Positions 15,362-22,799 of a stretch of DNA of 52,717 bases are shown in pieces. Source of the stretch: DATAMF01 sp964472565 (lineage in GTDB: Bacteria; Chloroflexota; Anaerolineae; Aggregatilineales; Aggregatilineaceae). Where the stretch lies: contig CAYYNB010000018.1 in NCBI GenBank assembly GCA_964472565.1, positions 1 through 52,717 on the forward strand, read 5' to 3'. The notes below the pieces were generated by a model. The model saw nothing but the letters and a program-made list of their open reading frames with translations. It did no database searches and had not been told where the DNA came from. Position 1 is the first letter of the stretch. Every line of letters begins with the position of its first letter. The position numbers and the translations under genes are program-made.

Positions 15362-16004
15362 CACTCCATGTCCAAGTTGATTTGTCGGCAAAATTGAAGG
15401 GGGGCAGGATAGTCGGCAGGCCCGTATATCCCTTCTGGAAAACAAAAATCGCGTACTCAGTACGCGGATCGCTGATACCATCCCCCGTGTGACTGGGGCG
15501 TTTAGATAGGGTCGTCAGCGCCCGAAACGGCAGTTTAGGCCACCAGTTGGTTGCCCGGTCCTGACCGGCCAGAATTGCCAAACGGAGGTAGACAAAGGCC
15601 AGCCCGCCCGGACGGAGCAGATCAACCGTCATGGGGATAAATTCCTCAAGCTGCTGAAAGGGCGGATTGAACCCGGCTACATCGAACTGGATACCCGCTT
15701 TTTTCGCTTTGACGGCAAACTCCTGATAGCGCATGGAGTACCAGTAGTCATACCCCGGCGCGCGGGTTACTTCGGGCAAATCCACCCCGATCACTTTCAC
15801 GCGCGGGTGATACTGCTTGACTGCCTTACCCCAGTGGCCCGTTCCAGCCCCCGGATCGATCATCTTGATCGAGCGCCCGGACAGTGGATAATGCGGGTGC
15901 CACAGGTGCCCCATCACGAACTGGCACACCTCATACGGCGTTTCAAAGAATTCACGATCTACGGGCGATGGAAGCCCAGCCATAGACAATTGAACAGCTT
16001 GCAT
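15345..16004 (-). CDS. N6-adenine DNA methyltransferase-like protein, 219 aa
   Basis: Class I SAM-dependent methyltransferase. Motif I IDPGAGTGHWG is near residues 49-59, the SAM-binding acidic turn VIGVDLPE near 75, and motif IV NPPF (AGFNPPFQQLEEF) near 113, the hallmark of N6-adenine methylation. It likely modifies phage DNA to evade restriction. The protein is short and lacks an obvious target-recognition domain, so it may pair with the adjacent 308-aa protein, which has motif I but no NPPF. ATG 16004 follows GGAG; the two genes are 3 bp apart. Confidence 0.78.
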   Translation of the reverse strand: MQAVQLSMAGLPSPVDREFFETPYEVCQFVMGHLWHPHYPLSGRSIKMIDPGAGTGHWGKAVKQYHPRVKVIGVDLPEVTRAPGYDYWYSMRYQEFAVKAKKAGIQFDVAGFNPPFQQLEEFIPMTVDLLRPGGLAFVYLRLAILAGQDRATNWWPKLPFRALTTLSKRPSHTGDGISDPRTEYAIFVFQKGYTGLPTILPPFNFADKSTWTWSDVYGF

Positions 16005-16007
16005 GTG

Positions 16008-16934
16008 TCACTCCGTCAGGACAAGACTCTCGAATAACGGCAAAACGTACTGCCCTTTTTCCGTCTGCTTGAATTCTCCTGTCAGGATGTTCTGTGGCAT
16101 CGGTATAGGTGCCACCTTTTCAATGTCGGGTGTCAGGACGGCAGGGGCAGGGGCATCAAACAGAATGCGCTTTATGTGCTTTACCGGAAGGCCAATAAAG
16201 CCAAAATCAGGCCAGACGACCATCCAGGGCATGTAGAGCCAGGAATTGAGCCTGCAATAGCGCACCATCGACAGCGAGACATCTACCCCATACAAATTGA
16301 GTGAGTAGTTGCTGGCTGCCAACAGCAGCCCGCCCGTCCCGCAGCAGGGATCGCACATGCTGGCCCGTTTGTGTTCGGGCAAGGGCTGACCGCCGAACGT
16401 CATTTCGGCCATCATCTGGCAGACGGCGGCGGGGGTAGCGAAAAAGCCTAAGCCCTTGTAGGCGTTAAAGTCTTTGTTTGCCCCTCCTTGTGCAAAAAAA
16501 GCCATGTAATCAAAGGGGTTTTTCTGCAACAGGCCAAGCTGGAAATACTCATACCACTCGTCAAACACCTGGATAGGCACACGCATATCCGGGATTTTGT
16601 CCGGGGTTTCGTATTTCAGGAATTCAGGATCGCCCAAGCCGTGCAGAATCCAAATCACAAGGCGTTCAAACACTTCTGAGTGTCGCCAACCGCCCAAGCG
16701 TTCTCCCACCGTCACCGCTCCGGCGATATGTTTGATCGTCTCGCGTACCCCTTGATCGTTGGCGTCTTTGTGGAATAAGACCTGTGGAATCGGGTCGTCA
16801 GGAATTCGGAGGTCTAAAAGCGTATTTGACCAGTATTGCCAGCGTTTGGTTCCGAATAGAGCATCCCCCTCAGCCAGATAAGGAAACAACCAGCGGGGGG
16901 TCATCTTATGGAGATGTTTCGGCTGGTAATCCAT
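16008..16934 (-). CDS. N6-methylase-fold protein lacking motif IV, 308 aa
   Basis: Resembles HsdM-type N6 methylases: the lead-in GFFATPAAVCQMMAEM, motif I CDPCCGTGGLLLAA near residues 190-205, and a following YGVDVS turn. The expected NPPY/F catalytic box is absent; the matching place reads RILFDAPAPAV. It is therefore probably not a working adenine methylase by itself. It could be a regulatory or recognition subunit for the NPPF protein encoded next to it, or a protein that binds SAM for another purpose. It starts at ATG 16934, just after the stop of the next upstream gene. Confidence 0.7.
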   Translation of the reverse strand: MDYQPKHLHKMTPRWLFPYLAEGDALFGTKRWQYWSNTLLDLRIPDDPIPQVLFHKDANDQGVRETIKHIAGAVTVGERLGGWRHSEVFERLVIWILHGLGDPEFLKYETPDKIPDMRVPIQVFDEWYEYFQLGLLQKNPFDYMAFFAQGGANKDFNAYKGLGFFATPAAVCQMMAEMTFGGQPLPEHKRASMCDPCCGTGGLLLAASNYSLNLYGVDVSLSMVRYCRLNSWLYMPWMVVWPDFGFIGLPVKHIKRILFDAPAPAVLTPDIEKVAPIPMPQNILTGEFKQTEKGQYVLPLFESLVLTE

Positions 16935-16936
16935 GA

Positions 16937-17311
16937 TCAGAAGTCAAAATCGGGGCGTTTCTTTTTCCGCTGTTGCGCTTTAAGCGCTTTTCGCTCCCGA
17001 CTCCAGGTCATGAATTCCCGATCCAGATCGGCGGTAAAGTTCAGCGCCCAATACCGTCCTACGCGCCGCAGTTGGTCATCAGTGAAGGAGAGGTATTCGG
17101 GCAAGACAAGAAAATCATGCCCGTAGGCGCGGCCATAATTGAGGACAAGACCAAGCGTAACCACTTCGTCAGTGGCCGCCCCGTGTACATCTAACGAGGA
17201 CTCTGGTGCCCACCCTTCCAGTTTTTCAACCAGGAAGGCGATCAGGATACCGATCACCTCTCGCCATTCACGGGGGATAGAACGATCCAGGTAGTATTCG
17301 ACATCAATCAT
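16937..17311 (-). CDS. Hypothetical protein, 124 aa
   Basis: Function not recognised. ATG 17311 is chosen for its AAAGGA site; the longer frame from 17356 would start inside a terminator stem. The product is helical and ends in a very basic tail (RERKALKAQQRKKKRPDFDF), suggesting nucleic-acid or acidic-partner binding. It heads a group with the two methylase-fold genes, behind a terminator (17331-17364), so it may begin a new transcription unit. Confidence 0.6.
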   Translation of the reverse strand: MIDVEYYLDRSIPREWREVIGILIAFLVEKLEGWAPESSLDVHGAATDEVVTLGLVLNYGRAYGHDFLVLPEYLSFTDDQLRRVGRYWALNFTADLDREFMTWSRERKALKAQQRKKKRPDFDF

Positions 17312-17330
17312 AAGCGGTCCTTTGTGCAAA

Positions 17331-17364
17331 TAAAAAGGGCACATACCGGATTGCATGTGCCCTT
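17331..17364 (-). terminator. Rho-independent terminator after the 450-aa gene
   Basis: A perfect 10-bp stem (AAGGGCACAT 17335-17344 with ATGTGCCCTT 17355-17364) is followed on the minus strand by TTTTTATTT. Confidence 0.9.
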
Positions 17365-17385
17365 ATGGATGTCGGGGGGAGGGGG

Positions 17386-18738
17386 TTAAGGTTCTACCGC
17401 TTCCAGGCGGCGCGCCTGACGTTCCAGCGGCTTATCATCCGCCTCGGCGGGCGTCTCCTCAAACAGCGTGCGCTGCTGACGACGCTCCAACAGGATTTGA
17501 TCCGCTTCGTCGGGGATACCAAATTCGCGCCCGCTGCGTGAGGGCACGTTGGCATCCAGAAGATCGAGCTTCATATCCAGCGCGATCTGGCGTAAGGTGC
17601 GTTCCACCTGCGCACCGGCGTTCTCTTTGGTCGCATTGCCACTTTTTGCCAGCGCTTCCAGCCCATCACAAGCCCGCTTCAGACCTTCGTCATTGGTCAG
17701 GCCCACCAGCTTATCCTGCACAAAAGCAACCATCGTATTGATCCGGCCCACATTACGCGGGTGAAGTGAACCCTTCTCTTTCAGATAGGCAAGCTGTTCC
17801 AGGATCATTTCATAGAGCGCGCCTTGAAGCTGCTCAATAATCTCGTCAATCGCTTTCTGGAAACGAGCACCGGCAGTGTCACGAGTCCGGGCGATCTCTT
17901 CAGCAATGCGCTTATCCAACACCACTTGCTGGCGCTGACGATCCAGTTCCAGCCGTGAGCGCTCCGTATCCGCGCGCTGAATGGCCCGCTCTAATTCGCG
18001 CTCACGGCGTTCCAGAACGTCCAGCTTGGCCGCTTTGACCACTTCGGGCGGTGTTTCCACCTCGGATAGCGACCACTCTAAAACGAAGCTGTTTTTGATG
18101 TAGTCAGCGCTGGGGATGCTGGCGACAATGGCCTGTTTCTTTTCATCCAGCCATTCACTGAAGGCAAGTTCTTCAGCCGTATCGAGAGGTCGGGTGCGCG
18201 GCGTGATGTCGTGTTGCCGCCGCCAGATGTTTTCCAGCGCCCCGTCATACATATTCGCCACTTGATTCACGATGACATCCCGATTGGCGGCGATCTCATC
18301 TCGCAACTGGAACCAGCGATCATAGAGCGATGTTTCAGACCAAATGGTGAGATCAGCGTATTCGGGCACCTTACTCCCATAGAGGAAATCACGGAGTTCG
18401 ACGAGCTTGGCTTCTTTGATCCACCGGCTGAACTCGAAGTATTTCGCTTTGGGCATCAGCACCCCAAAGAGCGTTTTCAGACCAAATCGTTTCAGGGTTT
18501 CGCGCGCCAGTTGTTCAAGCTGATCCAGTTCCTTCTGCACATTATCGGGGAGCAGCTTTCGCGCGCCCGGAGTAAACGCTTTGCTGAAAATGGCGGCGGG
18601 GAGTCCAAGCTGCTCCCAGTCCGTTTTTACCGACGCGCGCCAGCGGCATACGCTCAGATCAATCAACAGCGTCTGTGCCATGACATCTGCCCACTCAGGC
18701 CGAACTTTGCGGAGGTTGGTCAGATCATCGTTTCCCAT
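17386..18738 (-). CDS. DUF3150-like coiled-coil protein next to AAA ATPase, 450 aa
   Basis: The N-terminal 130 residues (LLIDLSVCRWRASVKTD, then FGVLMPKAKYFEF) resemble DUF3150 proteins, which on plasmids and phages accompany AAA ATPases and VWA proteins; this is from memory and tentative. Residues about 225-290 are a charged coiled coil (ERRERELERAIQRADTERSR). The C-terminus holds DDKPLERQARR, nearly identical to a segment in the SSB-tipped protein at 13882. ATG 18738 follows AAGGGA. It lies downstream of the Ycf46-like AAA gene and before a strong terminator, so it ends that operon. A dispersed motif is at 18779-18802. Confidence 0.65.
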   Translation of the reverse strand: MGNDDLTNLRKVRPEWADVMAQTLLIDLSVCRWRASVKTDWEQLGLPAAIFSKAFTPGARKLLPDNVQKELDQLEQLARETLKRFGLKTLFGVLMPKAKYFEFSRWIKEAKLVELRDFLYGSKVPEYADLTIWSETSLYDRWFQLRDEIAANRDVIVNQVANMYDGALENIWRRQHDITPRTRPLDTAEELAFSEWLDEKKQAIVASIPSADYIKNSFVLEWSLSEVETPPEVVKAAKLDVLERRERELERAIQRADTERSRLELDRQRQQVVLDKRIAEEIARTRDTAGARFQKAIDEIIEQLQGALYEMILEQLAYLKEKGSLHPRNVGRINTMVAFVQDKLVGLTNDEGLKRACDGLEALAKSGNATKENAGAQVERTLRQIALDMKLDLLDANVPSRSGREFGIPDEADQILLERRQQRTLFEETPAEADDKPLERQARRLEAVEP

Positions 18739-18778
18739 CGTGCATTCCCTTTGGCGAGTAATTGGCGAGTAGTGTTGT

Positions 18779-18802
18779 ATACCAGATTATATAGTCTGAT
18801 AT
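18779..18802. promoter_or_regulatory. Dispersed 24-bp motif, site 6 (near-perfect dyad)
   Basis: Half-sites ATACCAGA and TCTGATAT flank a TATA-bearing 8-bp centre in the gap before the 450-aa gene. The minus strand also reads TATAAT here. Confidence 0.7.
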
Positions 18803-18828
18803 GAAAAGAGGGGCAATCGCCCCTCTGG

Positions 18829-20658
18829 TTAGTCTAAGTCAGCGCTGCGTCCGGCGCGGCGTCCGGGCACTTCCTCAGCGGCGGGCGACTCGGCGGCATT
18901 GCTGCCGTTGTCGAATTCGCCATTGAGCCAGCGCTGGCGATAGGACGGGGGCAGATTGTCAAGGTCGTTGACTTCATCCAACGCCAGGGCGATCATCAGC
19001 CGTGTCTGGTCATTCTGCGGAATACGAATGGCCTTGACTGCGTGGCGAACGTCATCCAGGGTCACATCGTCGTGACTGTTCGCGTAGGCCACTTTGCGGG
19101 CTTTGTTGACAATCACTTCGATGTCAGCGCCCGTGTAATCGACACAGCGCGGCGCGATCTCTGTCCGCAGGGATTCGTCAGTCACATCAGCGGCAAACCG
19201 AACCCGGTTCTTGGCGGCCATTTTCAGGAACATCGCCGCGCGCTCATCATCTGAGTCGGGAGGCATCACAGCAAACTTGGCATCAATGCGGCCTGAGCGC
19301 TTAAACGCGCTGTCCAGCAGATCGGGGCGGTTGGTTGCCATCAACCAGACGACCTTGCCGCGATTCTTGCTGTCGGACATGGCATTGAGCAGCCGCCCGA
19401 AAATGTTGCCCATGACGCTGTTTCCAGAACCGCCTGTGTCCCGGCGAACGCTTTGTTCCACTTCATCCACAAAGACAATGCACGGGGTCATTTCCTGGAT
19501 ACCCTGTAGGGCTTTTTCCAGGTTCTGCTCCGATTCACCCACGTATGAACCGAGAATATTGCTCATACGGAACAGCACGAAATTAACCCCCGCAGACCCG
19601 GCTAAACACTCGGCAATGTACGTCTTGCCCGTCCCAGGAGGACCGGCCATCAGAACGCCCATCGGCATCCCGTCTGTGTCGCCATTTTTCATCGGATTGA
19701 CAATTTCGTTTGCCAGGAAGGTCTTGAGATAATCCAGACCGGCCACATCCTCTAACTTGCGTGTCGCTTCAGACGTTTCGAGCACCCCGGCAAACCGCGT
19801 AGCCATAATCTGATCTTTCCGATCCCGGATAAGCGCGGCGGTCAGCTTGCGGTTCTCGATCCGCGCTTTCACGATCACGTCCTCGATATGGATACGCAGC
19901 AACCCCGCAGTCATGGCCGCAATACGGCGCGGCGTGATGTCGTCATCCAACTCAACATTGTTGGACTTCAGAATGAATTCGACATAGGCTAAACGCTCGT
20001 CAAAATTCGGAGCGTTGAGTCGAATAGCATAAGCCTCACGAACTGCCTCAGCGACTTCCAACAGGGAGGGCGTGACAAACCAGATCATGGGGGCATCTTT
20101 GACGCGCCAAATGGGATTGCGGAGCCACGTCAGAATATAGGCCGATGCTTGGGCCAGGGCAGGGGGTAGGGGACCGGTGGGCATGGCCGGAAACGTCAGG
20201 TCTGCCATGCTGAAAATCACTGCTACCTTGAAGGGTTTGTTGGTCTTCGGATTCTGGCGGGTGGCTAAATTCATCGCCTTGTCCAATATAGGCATTGCAT
20301 CCTGCAAGGAGAGGCGCAAATCAACCTCGCTGCTGCTGGATGACAGATTGCCTTGCATGGCGTTCAGAAACGGGTTGGCGCTGTTCTGCTGCTTCTGCTC
20401 GGCTACTCCCAATACCTCGCTCTCAAACAGCTTGCGCATTCCCTCAGCCCCAGCAGAGGGGAAGGTGATTCCGTTCGCCGGATCGTAGCAGATCACCAAG
20501 TCGTATTCATTGGCGATCAACTTACGCTGCAACCAGGGAACCAAATCATAACCGTTGTGTTCGGGGTAATCCTTCACTCCGTCGCCATGAAGAACGAACC
20601 CAAACGCCGTTGCCGCGCGGAAAACTTCGCGGGCTTCTTCCCAAAATTTCGGTGCCAT
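18829..20658 (-). CDS. Ycf46-like AAA+ ATPase, 609 aa
   Basis: AAA+ ATPase of the classic FtsH/Cdc48-related clade, closest in layout to Ycf46: a long N-terminal domain with a degenerate P-loop-like fold, then one AAA module. Walker A GPPGTGKT is near residues 339-346, Walker B CIVFVDEVE near 393-401, and the arginine-finger segment KRSGRID near 453-459, followed by a C-terminal helical lid. There is no protease domain. ATG 20658 follows AAGGAG; the TTG further upstream is rejected. The genes on either side (203 aa and DUF3150-like) probably form a complex with it, perhaps remodelling a host or replication protein. Such AAA modules are uncommon in phages. Confidence 0.8.
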   Translation of the reverse strand: MAPKFWEEAREVFRAATAFGFVLHGDGVKDYPEHNGYDLVPWLQRKLIANEYDLVICYDPANGITFPSAGAEGMRKLFESEVLGVAEQKQQNSANPFLNAMQGNLSSSSSEVDLRLSLQDAMPILDKAMNLATRQNPKTNKPFKVAVIFSMADLTFPAMPTGPLPPALAQASAYILTWLRNPIWRVKDAPMIWFVTPSLLEVAEAVREAYAIRLNAPNFDERLAYVEFILKSNNVELDDDITPRRIAAMTAGLLRIHIEDVIVKARIENRKLTAALIRDRKDQIMATRFAGVLETSEATRKLEDVAGLDYLKTFLANEIVNPMKNGDTDGMPMGVLMAGPPGTGKTYIAECLAGSAGVNFVLFRMSNILGSYVGESEQNLEKALQGIQEMTPCIVFVDEVEQSVRRDTGGSGNSVMGNIFGRLLNAMSDSKNRGKVVWLMATNRPDLLDSAFKRSGRIDAKFAVMPPDSDDERAAMFLKMAAKNRVRFAADVTDESLRTEIAPRCVDYTGADIEVIVNKARKVAYANSHDDVTLDDVRHAVKAIRIPQNDQTRLMIALALDEVNDLDNLPPSYRQRWLNGEFDNGSNAAESPAAEEVPGRRAGRSADLD

Positions 20659-20717
20659 TGCTCTGTGCTCCTTCAAACAAAAAGGGCAACACGATGTTGA
20701 TTAGTGCGCCCTCGATT

Positions 20718-20741
20718 ATACAGGATGATATGGGTTGGTAT
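20718..20741. promoter_or_regulatory. Dispersed 24-bp motif, site 7
   Basis: Blocks ATAC / ATAT / GTAT lie 10 bp apart in the gap between the 203-aa gene and the AAA gene. The minus strand reads TATAAT at the first block. Confidence 0.65.
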
Positions 20742-20743
20742 GG

Positions 20744-21355
20744 CTACCAGCTAAGGCGCTGCTGTTCTCGATCATTGTCGTGCCGGTGCGTTTCATATTC
20801 ACCGGACGGGACAACATTCATCTGCCCTGCCAGTGTACCCAGCAGCAGATCAAGCTTTTTCTTGCCCACTTCATAGGCACCGTTTTCAGTGATGAGCTTC
20901 ATTTGCCCGTCCAGCGCAATCTGAACCCGCGCCGTTTCGCGGTAGATCATGTTGGGCGCGCTGGGAGCAGCAGAGAGATTGATCCGCACTTCCACCGTTC
21001 CGCCAGGAAGGGTTTTGAAGTCGCGCGGCTCAAGTTGCATATCGGTGAAGGATTTGATCACGTCGCTTTGGGCCAGCATTGCGCTGTACAGTTGCAGCAG
21101 CCCCAGGACTTTATCAACCGCGTCTTTGTCGTAGTCTCGCGTGCTGGAACGCACCCGAATATCCTCACCGTCAATGATGAAGTCCACCGAACCAAGCCGG
21201 ACAAAAACGCTCTGATAGCCATTAAACACCTTGACTGTAGCCCCTTGCGTCTGTAACCACTCTTTCAGCCGGGTTTGATTTTCGCCGCTGGTCAGGTGCT
21301 TGAATAAGTTCCCATTCACCTGAGCAGTCGTGATTGTTACTCCATTACATGGCAT
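20744..21355 (-). CDS. Hypothetical protein, 203 aa, first gene of the AAA operon
   Basis: Not confidently assigned. The C-terminal 55 residues (RVQIALDGQMKLITEN, then a helix and EYETHRHD) have the layout of DUF2997, and in bacteria Ycf46-type ATPases are found with DUF2997 and DUF1257 proteins; a fusion of both is possible but unproven. The N-terminal part is alpha/beta. ATG 21355 follows AGAGGGG inside a leader (TAGAGAGAGGGGTGCCA) that is repeated before the gene at 22784. It is the first gene after the leader terminator at 21378-21407, so its expression probably needs antitermination. Confidence 0.6.
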   Translation of the reverse strand: MPCNGVTITTAQVNGNLFKHLTSGENQTRLKEWLQTQGATVKVFNGYQSVFVRLGSVDFIIDGEDIRVRSSTRDYDKDAVDKVLGLLQLYSAMLAQSDVIKSFTDMQLEPRDFKTLPGGTVEVRINLSAAPSAPNMIYRETARVQIALDGQMKLITENGAYEVGKKKLDLLLGTLAGQMNVVPSGEYETHRHDNDREQQRLSW

Positions 21356-21377
21356 GTGGCACCCCTCTCTCTAGGCA

Positions 21378-21407
21378 ACAAAAAAGCCCTGACATCAGCC
21401 AGGGCTT
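21378..21407 (-). terminator. Leader terminator ahead of the early operon
   Basis: An 8-bp stem (AAGCCCTG 21384-21391 with CAGGGCTT 21400-21407) is followed on the minus strand by six T. It stands between the early promoter and the first large early gene. Upstream RNA can form AGCAC/GTGCT, CTTGGT/ACCAAG and GGGT/ACCC stems, suggesting an attenuator. Confidence 0.85.
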
Positions 21408-21578
21408 GGTAGAACGGGCCAGGGTATTGCAACCCCACCAAGCACCAGCGTGCTCAGGACACTTGTCAGCCCGAAATTTATACAGTAATCCCGTTTGGTA
21501 TAGGGGGAGTGACTTTCGCCCTTATCCCTCTCGATAGCCTACTGCGGGCTATCTGCCAGAACCGTTTACTCGCCACAC

Positions 21579-21809
21579 TTACAGTCGTATCTCCCCTCGG
21601 TCCCTTAAGTTTCTCTCTACTTCCATCTGGCGTTTTCTCTCGCTGTCAGGAAAAGCAGTCAGAGGTTCCATCTTATCCGGTCCATTGGCCCTGGTCGCTG
21701 CTGTGTCCAGGGGGATCACGTTAGGGGGTACTCTAGTCTGGTGATATAGCTCCTGCATACCGGGATACTTGCAATTGATCGGGTTTTCTGTTATGATTCG
21801 TTTTGTCAA
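21579..21809 (-). CDS. Doubtful small ORF, 76 aa, in the early leader
   Basis: An open frame from TTG 21809 (or ATG 21758) with no visible ribosome site for either start. The product would be charged and helical at its C-terminus (ERKRQMEVERNLRDRGE). It overlaps the rightward promoter at 21769-21797 and begins inside a palindrome, so it may be only the untranslated leader of the early transcript. Kept at low confidence because the frame is clean and its composition is protein-like. Confidence 0.28.
   Translation of the reverse strand: MTKRIITENPINCKYPGMQELYHQTRVPPNVIPLDTAATRANGPDKMEPLTAFPDSERKRQMEVERNLRDRGEIRL
21769..21797 (+). promoter_or_regulatory. Rightward sigma-70 promoter for the structured RNA
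   Basis: TTGCAA (21769-21774) and TATGAT (21792-21797) are separated by 17 bp on the plus strand, which is otherwise almost gene-free. The predicted start is near 21804. Confidence 0.65.
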
Positions 21810-21829
21810 TTGACAGCATATCGATATGC
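21804..21829. repeat. Two adjacent perfect palindromes (operator-like)
   Basis: TGTCAATTGACA (21804-21815) is followed directly by GCATATCGATATGC (21816-21829). They lie at the predicted start of the rightward RNA and could be operators or 5' hairpins. Confidence 0.65.
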
Positions 21830-21930
21830 GAAGTAGTGCAGGTGGGGCGGATGGCGAGTCCGCCCTGCGTGGTTTCTAGGGCCAGTGGCACTAGATGCAC
21901 TACCTAAAACAGAGCGGATGTTAAAGAGCG

Positions 21931-21964
21931 CGGGGCGCGGCCAGGAAGGTCGGCCCCGTTTTTT
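21931..21964 (+). terminator. Rho-independent terminator of the rightward RNA
   Basis: CGGGGC (21931-21936) pairs with GCCCCG (21953-21958), with an inner GGCC/GGTC stem, followed by TTTTTT on the plus strand. Confidence 0.85.
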
Positions 21965-21999
21965 GTTACCATCATTTGTTAATCACTCAACTGAGACTG

Positions 22000-22028
22000 A
22001 TCATACCGTTCTTTAAAATAAATGTCAA
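22000..22028 (-). promoter_or_regulatory. Strong leftward early promoter
   Basis: On the minus strand TTGACA (22028-22023) and TATGAT (22005-22000) are 17 bp apart. It would start transcription near 21993, heading through the leader into the AAA and replication genes. Confidence 0.82.
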
Positions 22029-22044
22029 GTCAAAAAGACATTTG
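22021..22044. promoter_or_regulatory. Operator-like inverted repeat over the early promoter
   Basis: AAATGTC and GACATTT form a 7-bp inverted repeat 10 bp apart that covers the -35 box of the leftward promoter, as expected for a repressor site. Confidence 0.6.
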
Positions 22045-22160
22045 TTTGTGTGAATTCTTCAAAAATTTACAATTTTCACGACTTTTTTATACTCTGTCAT
22101 TGTAGTACGGGAGTAACTAACTGCGCAAACACGATAAAATCACCATAAAAAACTTCTTCT
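22045..22160. other. AT-rich intergenic segment, no gene
   Basis: This stretch of the control region is AT-rich and holds no plausible ORF. On the minus strand TTGCGC followed 18 bp later by TACAAT is a weak extra promoter candidate. Confidence 0.4.
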
Positions 22161-22162
22161 TA

Positions 22163-22197
22163 CAAAAAATAGACCGCATACTAATGTATATGCGGTC
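22163..22197 (-). terminator. Rho-independent terminator after the xis-like gene
   Basis: A 9-bp perfect stem (GACCGCATA 22172-22180 with TATGCGGTC 22189-22197) is followed on the minus strand by TATTTTTTG. Confidence 0.9.
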
Positions 22198-22208
22198 CAA
22201 TAGGTTTG

Positions 22209-22478
22209 TTAATCCGTAGGCTTCTCGTCGCCCTCTCGTCGCTTTCGAGGTCGCCCCTTTTTCCCCGCCTGCCAATTCAGAATTTCTTTTCTCGACACAA
22301 GTTTCAGAGTCGGGCTGACAACTAACACAGTCAGCTTGCCTTTGTCTACTTGCTTATAGAGGGTGCTCTCGTGTATTTTTAGATACTCTGCCGCGAAGGG
22401 AATGCGCATCCAATCTCCCTGGAATTCTTCAGCGATCCCTGTATCAATGTCGTTTGACATGATGATTCTAACTCCCAT
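22209..22478 (-). CDS. xis: Excisionase-like MerR-fold HTH protein, 89 aa
   Basis: Small winged helix-turn-helix of the HTH_17/excisionase type. The core WMRIPFAAEYLKIHESTLYKQVDKGKL matches the family, followed by a strand pair and LVSRKEILNWQAG. The C-terminus is basic (KKGRPRKRREG). It lies downstream of the integrase gene, as recombination directionality factors often do, and a terminator follows. ATG 22478 follows TAGGAG. Such proteins bend DNA at attachment sites to favour excision, and some also act as regulators. Confidence 0.78.
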   Translation of the reverse strand: MGVRIIMSNDIDTGIAEEFQGDWMRIPFAAEYLKIHESTLYKQVDKGKLTVLVVSPTLKLVSRKEILNWQAGKKGRPRKRREGDEKPTD

Positions 22479-22529
22479 TGTGGTGCTCCTATCAAATCCC
22501 CTGGTATTGTCAGATACATGAAGGGGTAA

Positions 22530-22784
22530 TCAGTTGTGCATCGCTGGCAATCGTTTCTGGCGATATAGCTCCCCTAACTCGAACGGCACGATGATCATCA
22601 TTTCCAACTGGTGGTTCAGTGCCACCGGATGAAGATACAAATTCATCCAGGTACATCCCGGCCATGTGCTTTTATACTCAGGCCAAACGCGCGACTCGCG
22701 CAGCAGCTTCGCGTCAGCGCAATAGCCCTGAGCAAGCAACCGTTTTTCACGCCCCCTCCGTTTGCTTGCCTCTCGTGTTGCCAA
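22530..22784 (-). CDS. Hypothetical protein, 84 aa, between integrase and xis
   Basis: Function not recognised. It starts at TTG 22784; the leader TAGAGAGAGGGGTGCCA before it recurs before the 203-aa gene (21355). The N-terminus is strongly basic (REASKRRGREKRLL), and the C-terminal half is hydrophobic and aromatic (WMNLYLHPVALNHQLEMMIIVPFELGELY). It overlaps nothing and is co-oriented with the integrase, 15 bp after its stop, so it probably belongs to the integration module. Confidence 0.55.
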   Translation of the reverse strand: MATREASKRRGREKRLLAQGYCADAKLLRESRVWPEYKSTWPGCTWMNLYLHPVALNHQLEMMIIVPFELGELYRQKRLPAMHN

Positions 22785-22799
22785 ATGGCACCCCTCTCT

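Larger units (their letters stand above)
21804..21965 (+). ncRNA. Rightward structured RNA with three-way junction, about 160 nt
   Basis: Downstream of the rightward promoter, GTAGTGCA (21833-21840) pairs with TGCACTAC (21896-21903), closing two hairpins: GGGCGGA/TCCGCCC (21845-21851/21859-21865) and CTAG-GCC/GGC-CTAG (21876-21883/21887-21894). A rightward terminator follows (21931-21964). There is no useful ORF inside. It is fully antisense to the 5' leader of the leftward early transcript starting near 21993, so a switch or copy-control role is plausible. The terminator's T-run fixes the strand as plus. Confidence 0.7.

Noticed and set aside
22181..22204. Match to the dispersed motif after xis
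   Set aside because: The sequence is explained by the stem of the terminator at 22163-22197.
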